This document shows, one piece after another, positions 1-8,783 of a stretch of DNA of 64,000 nt. The position numbers were made by a program, and so were the translations under genes. Below the pieces are notes generated by a model. That model did no database searches. It saw nothing but the letters and a program-made list of their open reading frames with translations, and was not told the origin of the DNA. This stretch comes from Paenibacillus mellifer (GTDB taxonomy: Bacteria > Bacillota > Bacilli > Paenibacillales > Paenibacillaceae): the NCBI RefSeq assembly GCF_023195895.1, contig NZ_JALPRK010000006.1:178766-242765 (forward strand), written 5' to 3'. Within the stretch, counting starts at the first letter, position 1, and every line of letters starts with the position of its first letter.

Positions 1-603
1 GGCCCAAACGTACCAATCCCGATAGCTACTGGACTTTTCAGCGGCCGCTTCCTTGAACCAAGGGTGCTCCTTGCTGGTATGGTTGACGACCAGGTCCATG
101 ATGACCTTGATCCCGCGTTTATGCGCCTCATTCAGAAATTCGCGAAAGTCGTCCAATGTACCATAGTCCGGGTTGATCTCCCGATAGTCGGTCACATCAT
201 AACCGTGGTAACTTGGCGAAGGATTAATCGGCATCAGCCAAATCCCGCCAATGCCCAGATCGGAGTCGGTATCCGGGTTTCCGTCGTTCAAGTAGTCGAG
301 TTTGTGAGTCAAGCCTTTGAAGTCTCCGATGCCGTCGCCGTTCGAATCGGCAAAGGAACGGACGAAGACTTCATAGAACACCGTTGACGGCTGGGGATCT
401 ACGGCATCGGCCGTAACGGCTTTTGCGCTCCCACCCGAATTATGACTAGAATCAGCCTTTGTTCCTGCGTTGTTGTCCTTTGGTTTTGCGGCAGTGCCGT
501 TCCCATCTGGCGTTCCGGTGCAGCCCGCCAGCAACAGCAGGATGAGGACAGCGCTTCCAATCCGCCGCAGCTTCGTACGCCTGAGAAGGCCTGTGGTTTG
601 CAT
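1..603 (-). CDS. GH13 alpha-amylase family lipoprotein (5' part, runs off window start)
   Basis: Read on the minus strand from an ATG at 603 preceded by GAAAGGAAG. The 201 codons in the window have no stop, so the gene continues past base 1. Residues 1-27 form a lipoprotein signal (basic start, Leu-rich core, lipobox LLAGC), followed by a low-complexity Asn/Ser/Lys linker to about residue 70. The rest matches the start of a GH13 catalytic barrel: [39 protein letters not shown], and conserved region I at DLVVNHTS. The likely role is extracellular hydrolysis of starch or maltodextrin at the cell surface. Two catabolite-repression-like sites lie upstream. The catalytic Asp and Glu of regions II-IV are outside the window, so the exact specificity cannot be given. 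Confidence 0.9.
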   Translation of the reverse strand, partial: MQTTGLLRRTKLRRIGSAVLILLLLAGCTGTPDGNGTAAKPKDNNAGTKADSSHNSGGSAKAVTADAVDPQPSTVFYEVFVRSFADSNGDGIGDFKGLTHKLDYLNDGNPDTDSDLGIGGIWLMPINPSPSYHGYDVTDYREINPDYGTLDDFREFLNEAHKRGIKVIMDLVVNHTSKEHPWFKEAAAEKSSSYRDWYVWA

Positions 604-664
604 GGATCATCTTCCTTTCTCAATCTTTCCTTTATTTCACTATCATACCTGACCTAATGAGATA

Positions 665-680
665 ATTAAAACGTTTGCAC
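665..680. promoter_or_regulatory. cre-like (CcpA/LacI family) operator
   Basis: The sequence around AAAACGTTTGCAC fits the cre consensus WTGNAANCGNWWNCAW apart from the G and the last W. It lies immediately upstream of the possible -10 of the amylase gene, where binding would block transcription. Carbon catabolite control of amylases by CcpA is well known, but a LacI-type MalR-like regulator would bind a similar site. This is inference from pattern only. Confidence 0.5.
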
Positions 681-855
681 AAATGAAATCAGGGAAAATT
701 AGACGTTATTTCAGCAATACTCCAGATTATCTCTGGATTTCTTATTAATACTTCCTATTTCGGCCTAATCATGCTGATTTATGGGGTAAAACTTAAGCTA
801 ATCCAACTAATTTAACATAAACTAAGCTATAAACGTTAAATATTTACCGAATATT

Positions 856-871
856 GAAGTGCAAACGTTAG
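856..871. promoter_or_regulatory. Second cre-like operator
   Basis: GTGCAAACGTTAGAAC fits cre with one core mismatch. It carries GTGCAAACGTT, the inverse of the core of the site at 665-680, about 190 bp away. A pair of sites could allow looping or separate control of the two divergent genes. Confidence 0.4.
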
Positions 872-993
872 AACTCGGCCGTTAAGAACGAACTCTCTGT
901 ATGGTATGGCCGCGGGTTTACGGCCTTATACGAGAAGCTGGAATTTCTTCAAGTACATGACAAGCCCTGTAAAAATTAATCCTATCAAAATAC

Positions 994-1015
994 TCGTATA
1001 TGTGATATTATACGA
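994..1015. promoter_or_regulatory. Inverted repeat in the tcyP promoter region
   Basis: TCGTATA at 994-1000 is repeated as TATACGA at 1009-1015, a perfect 7-bp inverted repeat with an 8-base spacer rich in A and T. It lies about 80 bases before the tcyP start and probably overlaps the promoter. It may be the operator for a dimeric regulator of cystine uptake. The regulator is not identified. Confidence 0.4.
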
Positions 1016-1095
1016 TTTGTAAATCGCATCTGGGCGTTAACCTACCTTGGTGCGAGGACGAATGGATGTATTATTTTTCAGGGGGAGATCTGGGT

Positions 1096-2487
1096 ATGGA
1101 TACCTTGCGTATCATCATTAATGTAGCTGTCATGCTGGTGCTGATCGGCGTTCTGATTTGGATGCAGAAGAAGCACGTTTCTTTTACAAAACGGGTATTT
1201 ACCGGGCTGGGCCTTGGGCTGGTGTTCGGCGTTATTTTGCAGTTGTCCTATGGGGCAGGCTCGGAGGTTATTGCGAAGTCAACCGACTGGTTTAATCTGG
1301 CCGGCCGTGGTTATGTAGGGCTGCTGCAGATGGTCGTGATTCCGCTGATCATGGTATCGATCATCTCAGCGATCATGAACCTGAAAGGCAAGCAGAATCT
1401 GGGCAAAATGAGCGGACTGATCATTGCGGTGCTGTTGATTACGACGGCAATCGCAGCGAGCGTCAGTATCGTGACCAGCTTGAGCTTCGATCTTAAGGCG
1501 ATCGAAATCCAGGCGGGCGAACGGGAACAGGCGCGCGGGACGGCGCTTGAAGAACGGCTTGGCACGGTGGAAGACAAGACGATTCCGCAGCAAGTGCTGG
1601 ACTTCATTCCGACCAATCCGTTTGCGGATATGACGGGCGCGCGTAGCACATCGACCTTGGCTGTCGTGATTTTCTCAGCGTTTATCGGGGTAGCGGTGCT
1701 TGGGTTGGATAAGAAGAAGCCGGAGCAGGCAGATACGTTCCGCAAAGTGGTTGAAGCGGTCTATGCCGTCGTGATGCGGATCGTTACGCTGGTACTGCGT
1801 TTGACACCTTACGGCATTTTGGCGTTGATTACGAACGTCGCGGCCACAACCAATGCGGAAGAGATTTTGAAGCTGATCAAGTTCGTTGGTGCTTCCTATG
1901 TGGCCTTGATCGTGATGTTTATCATTCACCTGATCCTGTTGGCTGCATTTGGGTACAATCCGATTCAATACGTGCGTAAGGTGCTCCCGACGCTGGTGTT
2001 TGCATTCACCTCGCGTTCGAGTGCCGCAACGATTCCGCTGAATGTGGAAACACAGACGAAACGTTTAGGCGTACCGGAAGGGATCGCCAACTTGTCGGCT
2101 TCGTTTGGTGCAACGATTGGGCAAAACGGTTGCGCCGGGATTTATCCGGCGATGCTGGCCGTTATGATCGCCCCAACCGTAGGAATCAACCCGATGAGCT
2201 GGGACTTCATCTTGACGTTGATCCTGGTTGTTGTAATAAGTTCGTTTGGGGTCGCCGGCGTCGGCGGCGGAGCGACGTTTGCTTCGCTGATCGTTCTGTC
2301 GACGATGAATCTACCGGTCGCGTTGGCGGGTCTCTTGATCTCCGTTGAACCGTTGATCGACATGGGCCGGACCGCCCTGAACGTCAACGACTCGATCACG
2401 GCCGGCGTAATCACCGGCAAGATCCTCGGCGAGAACGACACCGAGACGTTCAAACGCGACGTGGATTTGGACGTCGTAACTGCGTAA
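1096..2487 (+). CDS. tcyP: L-cystine/dicarboxylate-type Na+ symporter, TcyP-like
   Basis: The 463-residue protein belongs to the sodium:dicarboxylate symporter (DAACS) family. It has about eight hydrophobic segments, a re-entrant serine-rich stretch (FAFTSRSSAATIPLNVE) and the conserved NLSASFGATIGQNGCAGIYPAM segment in two parts, which match TcyP L-cystine importers. It would bring cystine in as a sulfur source. The longest open frame begins at 1066, but GGGGGAG at 1081-1087 sits eight bases before the ATG at 1096, so 1096 is preferred. The gene stands alone and ends in a clear terminator. A sulfate transport operon lies at 60518-63350, so two sulfur uptake routes are encoded in the window. 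Confidence 0.88.
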   Translation: MDTLRIIINVAVMLVLIGVLIWMQKKHVSFTKRVFTGLGLGLVFGVILQLSYGAGSEVIAKSTDWFNLAGRGYVGLLQMVVIPLIMVSIISAIMNLKGKQNLGKMSGLIIAVLLITTAIAASVSIVTSLSFDLKAIEIQAGEREQARGTALEERLGTVEDKTIPQQVLDFIPTNPFADMTGARSTSTLAVVIFSAFIGVAVLGLDKKKPEQADTFRKVVEAVYAVVMRIVTLVLRLTPYGILALITNVAATTNAEEILKLIKFVGASYVALIVMFIIHLILLAAFGYNPIQYVRKVLPTLVFAFTSRSSAATIPLNVETQTKRLGVPEGIANLSASFGATIGQNGCAGIYPAMLAVMIAPTVGINPMSWDFILTLILVVVISSFGVAGVGGGATFASLIVLSTMNLPVALAGLLISVEPLIDMGRTALNVNDSITAGVITGKILGENDTETFKRDVDLDVVTA

Positions 2488-2510
2488 CATAAAGCAATGT
2501 ATAGGAATCT

Positions 2511-2543
2511 GAACCGCTGGGCGTAGGCCTGGCGGTTCTTTTT
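2511..2543 (+). terminator. Intrinsic terminator after tcyP
   Basis: GAACCGC (2511-2517) pairs with GCGGTTC (2532-2538), followed by five T. Confidence 0.85.
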
Positions 2544-2670
2544 GTGGGCAAGTGTAATGATTCCCGTGCCTTAAACGTATTAACATGCGGATGGCTTGGA
2601 GGCGGCATCCTGCCGCGCGGAGGAAGTGGCCCCAAGAAATCCGTCCCTTGGAGAAAGGAGGGGAAGGAAC

Positions 2671-3261
2671 ATGCTGCAGCAGCGCGCGCTGTTTCCATCC
2701 GTTAAGAAGCAGGACAAGCGAGATCAAGTAGAGCAGACAACAGCGGTAACGGCCGATACGGGATTCGAAGTGATTTTCGAAACCTACTATACCCGAATCT
2801 TCAAATATATTCGCTTCCGGGTGGACTGCGACTATACGGCAGAGGATTTAACCAGTCAGGTCTTCGAGAAGGGTTGGACCCGTTACGGCACCTTCCGAGC
2901 AGACCGTTCCCCGATTGAGGTATGGCTGATCGCGATAGCCCGCAATACGGTAAATGATTATTACCGCAAGCAGCAGAGACGGAAGTGGTATTCCCTGGAT
3001 CTGTTTAAAGAGTCGCCATCCCGAGAGCAAAGGCCGGAGGACCGGACTCTCGTCCGGGAAGCGGAGACGGAAATGAGTCGAGCCTTGCAGATGTTAAAAC
3101 CCCTGGAACGACATGTGATTGCCCTCAAATTCGGTGCCGGTCTGAAGAATGTTCAAATCGCCGAATTCACAGACTTAAGCGAAAGCCATGTCGGGGTGAT
3201 GTTGTTTCGCGCCACAAAGAAATTAAAGTTGGAACTTGAAAGGAAGGATAGAGATGGATAA
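2671..3261 (+). CDS. ECF-type RNA polymerase sigma factor
   Basis: The 196-residue protein has sigma region 2 at about residues 35-100 (FETYYTRIFKYIRFRVDCDY, DLTSQVFEKGW, RSPIEVWLIAIARN) and region 4 at about 140-190 (LKPLERHVIALKFGAGLKN, SESHVGVMLFRATKKLK). The ATG at 2671 follows AGAAAGGAGG at 2652-2661. The longer frame from 2596 has no such site. Its stop overlaps the start of the next gene by eight bases, and that gene encodes a membrane protein with an exposed C-terminal domain, the usual sigma/anti-sigma pairing. The regulon cannot be inferred from the sequence. Confidence 0.9.
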   Translation: MLQQRALFPSVKKQDKRDQVEQTTAVTADTGFEVIFETYYTRIFKYIRFRVDCDYTAEDLTSQVFEKGWTRYGTFRADRSPIEVWLIAIARNTVNDYYRKQQRRKWYSLDLFKESPSREQRPEDRTLVREAETEMSRALQMLKPLERHVIALKFGAGLKNVQIAEFTDLSESHVGVMLFRATKKLKLELERKDRDG

Positions 3262-4207
3262 CTCAGAACAATGCCGCCGTTTTGAAGCTGATTTGGATGC
3301 CCTGCTGGAAGGGCGTGAAGTTCCCGTGAACCAGCCCGGAGAGTACGCCGAGTTGGTAGCTTTCGGAGGAGCGCTTGCCGCTGCCGAACTGGGTGCGGGA
3401 GCCCATAAAGAGGCGGTAAAAGAGCGGATCACGAACCATACTTCTGCTCGCGGCGCCGCCCGTGGCTTGACGGGCCGCAAGCTTGCCGGAGGGGTGGCCT
3501 TTGCCGCGGCGCTAGCCTTGGTGATCGGAATTGGATTTGCACCTTCGTCGTTTGCCAGCGGAATTCTGGACCGGATCATCTCCACCGTAACCTTAGGACA
3601 TATTACCGTTTATCAGGTTGATTCTCCTTCGGACGAGGCATCAACCTCGTTGCCGGAAGTTTTGCAGGGTAAGGTGTTCACGAAGGACGGCAAACCCGTT
3701 CATGAGGTGAACTCCCATACAGGGACGTTGTATACAGCGGATGGCGAGGAGATTGCCGGATTCACCAACAATGAGATCATAACCAAGGCTCAAGCAGATG
3801 CAGAGGTGAAGGAAGGGATCCTTACATTGACCGATCCGGAAGCCTTAAGCCAACACACCGCATTCCAGGTGAAAATGCCGGAGTTCTTGCCGAAAGGTTA
3901 CGCCTTCAACCGGGCCGAACAGTATCTCGATGAGCAGGGGACCGCGAGTCCGAAATACATCAGTTTGTATTTTGCCAAATCGGGTACTGGAAATGAAATT
4001 TACATTCAGCAGCGGATGGCCGATGAAGAAACCGCTTATGCCAGCTCTACGGAAGGTGCGGTGAAGCAGACCCAAATCGGTGGTGTAGATGCCGTTATCG
4101 TGAATGGGAACTCGATCGCTTGGGAAACGGATGGCGTGATGTTTGATTTGGTCGCCAAAGGATTGGAAGAGAGCGAATTGATCCGAATCGCGGAGTCTTT
4201 GAAATAA
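3254..4207 (+). CDS. Membrane anti-sigma factor with DUF4367-like extracellular domain
   Basis: The 317-residue protein has a short cytoplasmic part (residues 1-80, acidic, likely sigma-binding), one transmembrane segment at about 82-103 (GGVAFAAALALVIGIGFAPS), and a long external domain. The C-terminal third (FQVKMPEFLPKGYAF, YISLYFAK, WETDGVMFDLVAKGLEESELIRIAESL) resembles DUF4367. It starts at an ATG inside the sigma gene with GGAAGGA at 3242-3248, so the two are translationally coupled. It presumably holds the sigma factor inactive until an envelope signal is sensed. No zinc-binding HxxxCxxC motif was seen. Confidence 0.8.
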   Translation: MDNSEQCRRFEADLDALLEGREVPVNQPGEYAELVAFGGALAAAELGAGAHKEAVKERITNHTSARGAARGLTGRKLAGGVAFAAALALVIGIGFAPSSFASGILDRIISTVTLGHITVYQVDSPSDEASTSLPEVLQGKVFTKDGKPVHEVNSHTGTLYTADGEEIAGFTNNEIITKAQADAEVKEGILTLTDPEALSQHTAFQVKMPEFLPKGYAFNRAEQYLDEQGTASPKYISLYFAKSGTGNEIYIQQRMADEETAYASSTEGAVKQTQIGGVDAVIVNGNSIAWETDGVMFDLVAKGLEESELIRIAESLK

Positions 4208-4217
4208 ATCGCAGAGA

Positions 4218-4250
4218 ACAAACCGGCTCGCAGTTGCGGCCGGTTTGTTT
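4218..4250. terminator. Intrinsic terminator after the anti-sigma gene
   Basis: ACAAACCGGC (4218-4227) pairs with GCCGGTTTGT (4239-4248). T-rich on the plus strand and A-rich in mirror, so it may act in both directions between convergent genes. Confidence 0.8.
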
Positions 4251-4297
4251 GTGCGCTGCCTCAGGCTCATCGGCTCATCACGTGCTAATGGTCACTC

Positions 4298-4480
4298 TAA
4301 CGGACCTGAGAGACCTTATTTGCCCCAAATGGGGCCGGTTCAAATTCTAACGGACCGTAGAGCCGTTATTTGGCCGAAAATACCGCACATGCTGCTCAAA
4401 AACGCCAAATAAGGTCTGTGGGGTCCGTTACATGTTTATAGCTGGCTGTTATCCCGAAATAACGGCGTTGGAGTCCGTTA
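4298..4480. repeat. 183-bp four-unit palindromic intergenic element, copy A
   Basis: Four 25-nt units with consensus TAACGGA-N8-[CA]C[GT]TTATTTG lie at 4298-4322 (+), 4348-4372 (+), 4406-4430 (-) and 4456-4480 (-). Units 1-2 and 3-4 are each 50 bp apart and the whole is symmetric about 4389. Many units also hold an internal AACGG-N9-CCGTT palindrome. The element sits between the convergent anti-sigma gene and the minor pilin gene. It shares exact geometry with copies at 39189, 63466 and 63772. Spacers are not symmetric, so only the units appear to be conserved. Confidence 0.85.
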
Positions 4481-4544
4481 GAGTAGCTCAAGCGCTCCGG
4501 TGCGCTATTTCAGGGCATAAAGTGTGTTACCGCAGCGAGAACGA

Positions 4545-5813
4545 TCAGTTGATCACAACGTTCTTCTCCTCAAACTTGATCTCCGACGGCTTCTGGGGGG
4601 GAGCGGGGGGAGAGGCGATGCCGTTAATGGTGACTTTGTCGTTCCCGTTGATTGTAAGTGCGCCGTTCGCATACACACTGCCCGTTAAGGTCGAAGGGGA
4701 ATTCCCGTTGTTCAGTGTTACGGAACCTGCAGCGAACAACGCAAATTGATTGATGCCATTCAAGTTTCCGTTCATCGTTCCCGTCAAATAGATGTTTTTT
4801 GCCAGCAGGGTACCGCCTGTATTGAATGTGCTTCCGTAGAAATCTCCGGTGATGTTCACCGTTGGGTCGCTGTTAAAGTTGGTGGTCCCGTTTACTTTAA
4901 TGAGGTTAGCCTGCAGTTTGGAACTCGTACCCCCACTAATTATCAAGTTTCCGCTAATGTAGATGATCCCGCTGGTAACAATCGACGAGTTAGCTTCCAT
5001 CGTTACCTCACCATTCACCCAAAGATCACCTTCTACCGTTAGAGTGACATTGGACATTAATTTGATCGAATTCAAGACGGTTGACTTGGTATATTTGGTA
5101 TTCGCTTTGACCTCGAAATCCAGCGGTGTAACTGGAGTGGAGAAGAGGGCCGACTTGGTCGTCTTCAACTCCTTATCAATCTGATTCACGATGGAGGTTA
5201 TCTCCAGACGGCTGGGTGGTGTTAAGCTCGATCCGCCCGGTAGGGTTGGGGATACGAGAACTCCGTTGATTTTGGACTGATTGTTGGCGACAGCGCCTGC
5301 CGAATAGACGTTGCCATTAATCGTCGTTCCGTTCAACGCCATTGCTCCAAAGCTAACCACGGCATACCCGCCGGTTCCGGTTCCCGGGGAAGGATCGCCG
5401 GGAGTGAAGGAGAGCGTAATCTCCACCTTCCGCCGGAAGGTTTGGGTTATTTTGTCCGACACTCCGTCGGCTTTGACAATCGCGACATATCGTTGGTTCG
5501 CCTTATCCAAGGTTACCGTACCTGACTCTACATAAGGAGTGGCGGCAGCTTTGACATCGTCCAACGTAACCTTATCTTTATTCTTCAGCGCCATGATGGC
5601 GGTTCTAAGTTCAGAAAGCTTGATCAGCAACTTCGTTTCGCCGTCAGCTTGGGCGGAGACGATATCTTCGGAGATGTTCACCATGCCTTGGGAGTTCGTC
5701 ACCGACTGCATAACTAGCGTGCCGATCACGAGCAGCAGGGCAACCAGAAGCAATACAGAAATCAAGGCATAACCTTGCTCTTGTCGGAAAGCCGCTTGCC
5801 TACGTCCATTCAT
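4545..5813 (-). CDS. PilX-like large minor pilin with repetitive beta-rich body
   Basis: The 422-residue protein begins with a prepilin-like leader (MNGRRQAAFRQEQG) followed by a hydrophobic helix (YALISVLLLVALLLVIGTLV). The usual Glu at mature position 5 is missing, as in PilX/GspK-type minor pilins. Residues 150-400 are rich in Gly, Asn, Thr and Val with short repeating strands (NGTTINGNVYSAG, VEGDLWVNGEVTM, GIIYISGNLIISGG), which suggests a beta-helix. The ATG at 5813 follows GAGGTG at a good distance; the in-frame GTG at 5828 does not. It is the third gene of a minus-strand operon with two other prepilin-like genes. It may sit at the pilus tip or carry an adhesive domain. Confidence 0.75.
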   Translation of the reverse strand: MNGRRQAAFRQEQGYALISVLLLVALLLVIGTLVMQSVTNSQGMVNISEDIVSAQADGETKLLIKLSELRTAIMALKNKDKVTLDDVKAAATPYVESGTVTLDKANQRYVAIVKADGVSDKITQTFRRKVEITLSFTPGDPSPGTGTGGYAVVSFGAMALNGTTINGNVYSAGAVANNQSKINGVLVSPTLPGGSSLTPPSRLEITSIVNQIDKELKTTKSALFSTPVTPLDFEVKANTKYTKSTVLNSIKLMSNVTLTVEGDLWVNGEVTMEANSSIVTSGIIYISGNLIISGGTSSKLQANLIKVNGTTNFNSDPTVNITGDFYGSTFNTGGTLLAKNIYLTGTMNGNLNGINQFALFAAGSVTLNNGNSPSTLTGSVYANGALTINGNDKVTINGIASPPAPPQKPSEIKFEEKNVVIN

Positions 5814-5824
5814 CCCTACGCACC

Positions 5825-6325
5825 TCACGATACAAGTTTTATCGAAACGAATAGATAGATCGGTTCCACCTTAGGCTCATTCTTTAGTGCAACCCGCAGG
5901 TTCAGAAGTAAATCGTTGCTTCCCTTGGAGAACGTGGTGCCGGTTAAATCCAATGTTTCATCGCTGAAGCGAACCCCATCCAGGAGAAGTTGCCCGCCAT
6001 TCAGTTGGATACGGATTGTCTGGGTTGCCTCCGATAACGCGTCGGTAACCACATCGGCCTGAAATTGGGTAAAGCTGCCTCCGGATCCAGATCCGGAGCT
6101 TGAGACCGCCACGGCATTTTTCAGTTTGGCCTGGAGCGTGGAACTCAACGTAATCGCCTTATTCCGCAGCTGTGTTTCATGGTTGACTCGTCCAAAGGCG
6201 AACAACGACGTGGTCAATACGGTTGACACCAAAATGACCAAGAGACCGGATAAAGCCAATGCCGCTAGCAGCTCCACCAAGGTGATCCCGTCTTCTCGAT
6301 GCATCATCCTGAAGCGTCTCCTCAT
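5825..6325 (-). CDS. PilW/PulJ-like minor prepilin
   Basis: The 166-residue protein has a type III signal: a basic leader ending REDG, then ITLVELLAALALSGLLVILV with Glu at mature position 5. PilD would cleave after the Gly. The rest is a small pilin head (LDGVRFSDETLDLTGTTF). Its ATG overlaps the stop of the upstream gene (ATGA at 6322-6325), so the pair is translationally coupled. Size and order fit the PilW/PulJ position of a minor pilin operon, but head sequences diverge strongly and the exact equivalent is uncertain. Confidence 0.8.
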   Translation of the reverse strand: MRRRFRMMHREDGITLVELLAALALSGLLVILVSTVLTTSLFAFGRVNHETQLRNKAITLSSTLQAKLKNAVAVSSSGSGSGGSFTQFQADVVTDALSEATQTIRIQLNGGQLLLDGVRFSDETLDLTGTTFSKGSNDLLLNLRVALKNEPKVEPIYLFVSIKLVS

Positions 6326-6810
6326 GGTGTGATTCCTCCCGTAGAAGCGGCAGCGTAGTTCTTCTTGACGGCACCGGTAATTGAAACTTTATGTCTATAC
6401 TTGCCGGCTCCTTGGGACGGATCGGGCTGCCAATAGGCCGTTACGGTGATGTACAGAATGTCGGGATTGGAAGCGTATTTCGAATTGCGGTCACTGATCT
6501 CGGTCGTCAGGAGGTAGATGTCCTTCGTCGCATTAGGCAGCGCACCCGGGGGGCGGTTGGCCCAGGTTTGCAGCACCGTAAACTCCATGTCCTGAATCTC
6601 GTGGAGACGGGCGTTGGCCAAATGGGTCGCAGACAGGCGTTGGTTCGTAAGCTTGCTCTGCGTAGTGCTGTTCGTGAAATAGGATAGAAAATATAAGCTG
6701 ACGATAGAGAGAATCACTAGCGCAAGGGCTACTTCTAGCAACGTCAGACCGTCTTCCCGCGCGATGGTATGCCGAAGGGGAGATTTTTTTGGGTTTAAGG
6801 CGAATTTCAT
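6322..6810 (-). CDS. PilV/PulI-like minor prepilin
   Basis: The 162-residue protein has a leader ending REDG followed by LTLLEVALALVILSIVSLYFLSYF, with Glu at mature position 5, a standard type IV prepilin cleavage region. The frame is open back to 7065, but the prepilin signal places the true start at the ATG of 6810. Only a weak GAGTGG lies before it. It is the first gene of the minus-strand minor pilin operon, which diverges from pilB across a roughly 290-bp AT-rich region. It is likely part of the pilus initiation complex. Confidence 0.78.
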   Translation of the reverse strand: MKFALNPKKSPLRHTIAREDGLTLLEVALALVILSIVSLYFLSYFTNSTTQSKLTNQRLSATHLANARLHEIQDMEFTVLQTWANRPPGALPNATKDIYLLTTEISDRNSKYASNPDILYITVTAYWQPDPSQGAGKYRHKVSITGAVKKNYAAASTGGITP

Positions 6811-7103
6811 GACAATCCACTCGCTTTCAAACGATATAAAAAAATGTTGAGTCTTGTTAGTCGATGGAGAGTCCTGTCGAGCTATGTATTCTAGGTATAT
6901 TTTACTATAAAAATGATAGCATCGTTTTTGTGAAAGGTATATAATCGTTATGAAATTAAGAATACATAAATTTTCCTCGTGTAATCTATCAAATGACCCG
7001 AACGTAGTAGAATAGGCCTTTGGAACTAACCTCGGAACAGCTTGTTTTTCAGCACATGCACGCACAGACTCTCATAAAAATACCAACAGTGATGAGGTGA
7101 ACC
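6811..7103. promoter_or_regulatory. Divergent promoter region of the pilus operons
   Basis: AT-rich gap between the minor pilin operon and pilB. A TATAAT lies near 6938-6943 on the plus strand and AT-rich -10-like strings occur on the minus strand, but no well-spaced -35 partner is obvious. No gene was seen. Confidence 0.35.
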
Positions 7104-8783
7104 ATGTACACGATCAAAAAAAGGTTGGGTGAACTTCTACTGGAATCCGGAATCATTACGGAACAGCAGTTGCAAATCGCTTTGGAGGAACAGCAGCGTA
7201 CCAAGAAGAAACTTGGCGACGTGTTGTTGGCGCAAGGCGTCTTGACGGAACACCAGCTCATCGAGGTATTGGAGTTTCAGCTTGGCATCCCGCATGTTAC
7301 GTTGTCTAGGTTTCAAATCGACGCCAAATTAAGCCAGGTCATTCCGGAGCAGATGGCCAGACGTTATCAAGTTCTGCCAATCCGCGCAGACGGACGTAAA
7401 CTGATGGTCGCCATGGCTGACCCTTTGGATTTGTTTGTGATCGACGATCTTCGAATGAGCACGGGGTTCACGATCGAACCTGCGATTATTTCACGAGGGG
7501 AGCTGCAGCGGGGAATTGCTCGTCTCTATGGTCTGCAGGATTCCATGAACGAGATGATCAAGGATCTCGGAACCGGCATCGCGCAAATTGACGTAGAAGA
7601 TTCAGTGATTTTAGGCGAGGATTCGCCCGTGGTCCGGCTGGTGCAGCAAATGATTGAGCAAGCAGTGCGCCTTGGCGCCAGCGACATCCACGTTGACCCG
7701 ATGGATACGCAGCTGGCCATCCGCTACCGGATTGACGGACAGCTTCGCAACGAGCGGACCGTTCCAAAGTCGATGCAAGGCGTGATTATCGCCAGACTCA
7801 AGATATTGGGTAACTTAAATATCGCCGAACGGCGGCTGCCGCAGGACGGGCGGATCAAGATGCTGGTGGACGGCAAACCCATCGATATTCGTTTGTCCTC
7901 CCTACCGACCGTCCATGGGGAAAAAATCGTCATGCGGCTGCTCGATCTTGCCGAAGGCGTAAAGGGATTGGACAAGCTGGGCATGACGGAGCCTACGTTA
8001 AACCTGTTCCAGCGTATGATCGAAAAGCAACACGGCATGGTCCTGTTGACCGGACCGACGGGGAGCGGGAAGACAACAACCTTGTATTCGGCTCTGCAGC
8101 ACTTGAACCGGGAGGAAACGAATATCATTACGGTCGAGGATCCGGTGGAATATATGCTGGACGGCGTGAACCAAATGCAGGTCCATCCGGCGGCAGGGTT
8201 GACGTTTGCGAGAGGACTTCGATCTATCCTGCGACAAGATCCTAACATCATCATGGTAGGGGAAATCCGTGACCTGGAAACGGCGGAAATTGCAATTCGC
8301 GCATCGTTAACCGGCCATCTCGTATTCTCTACCTTACATACCAACGATGCGGTGAGTACGGTCGTCCGGTTGCGCGACATGGGGATCGAACCGTATCTGA
8401 TTGCCTCTTCATTGATTGGGATCGTGGCCCAGCGGCTAGTGCGCTGCATCTGCCCGGACTGCAAAACCGCCTATACGCCAGAACGGCAAGAAATGATCTA
8501 CCTGGAGCGGCTCGGTATCGGAGCGGACAAGCTATACCGCGGCACCGGCTGCGGCACCTGCGGCAAAACCGGCTACCGCGGCCGGATGGCGGTGCATGAA
8601 GCGCTGCTCATTAGCGATGATCTTCGTTCGGCGATCGTGGACGGCAGTTCAATCCCTGAACTTCGCCAGATGGCGAAGGAGCAAGGGATGACGACGTTGT
8701 TTGCCGACGGGATTCAGAAGGCGCTGGAGGGAAGAACCACCCTGCAGGAAATCATCCGCGAAGTGGAAGAGGAAGAACGATGA
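7104..8783 (+). CDS. pilB: Type IV pilus extension ATPase PilB (GspE family)
   Basis: The 559-residue protein has an N-terminal MshEN/GspE-N domain (about 1-150), then the secretion ATPase core: Walker A GPTGSGKTTT near residue 317, Asp box and Walker B (NIIMVGEIRD), His box (LTGHLVFSTLHTNDA), and a zinc-binding tetracysteine module (CICPDC ... CGTC) at about 448-482. It powers pilus assembly at the inner face of the membrane. It is first in a plus-strand operon that overlaps pilT by four bases (ATGA). The length is normal for the family. Confidence 0.95.
   Translation: MYTIKKRLGELLLESGIITEQQLQIALEEQQRTKKKLGDVLLAQGVLTEHQLIEVLEFQLGIPHVTLSRFQIDAKLSQVIPEQMARRYQVLPIRADGRKLMVAMADPLDLFVIDDLRMSTGFTIEPAIISRGELQRGIARLYGLQDSMNEMIKDLGTGIAQIDVEDSVILGEDSPVVRLVQQMIEQAVRLGASDIHVDPMDTQLAIRYRIDGQLRNERTVPKSMQGVIIARLKILGNLNIAERRLPQDGRIKMLVDGKPIDIRLSSLPTVHGEKIVMRLLDLAEGVKGLDKLGMTEPTLNLFQRMIEKQHGMVLLTGPTGSGKTTTLYSALQHLNREETNIITVEDPVEYMLDGVNQMQVHPAAGLTFARGLRSILRQDPNIIMVGEIRDLETAEIAIRASLTGHLVFSTLHTNDAVSTVVRLRDMGIEPYLIASSLIGIVAQRLVRCICPDCKTAYTPERQEMIYLERLGIGADKLYRGTGCGTCGKTGYRGRMAVHEALLISDDLRSAIVDGSSIPELRQMAKEQGMTTLFADGIQKALEGRTTLQEIIREVEEEER

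Larger units (their letters stand above)
604..1095. other. Divergent intergenic region between the amylase gene and tcyP
   Basis: AT-rich and non-coding. It holds a possible -10 for the amylase gene (TATGAT on the minus strand near 641-647), two cre-like sites (665-680 and 856-871), a perfect 7-bp inverted repeat (994-1015) in the tcyP promoter region, and the tcyP ribosome binding site at 1081-1087. No additional gene was seen. Confidence 0.6.

Noticed and set aside
442..657. Small plus-strand frames over the amylase leader
   Set aside because: They are antisense to the lipoprotein signal and linker of the amylase gene, which is better supported.
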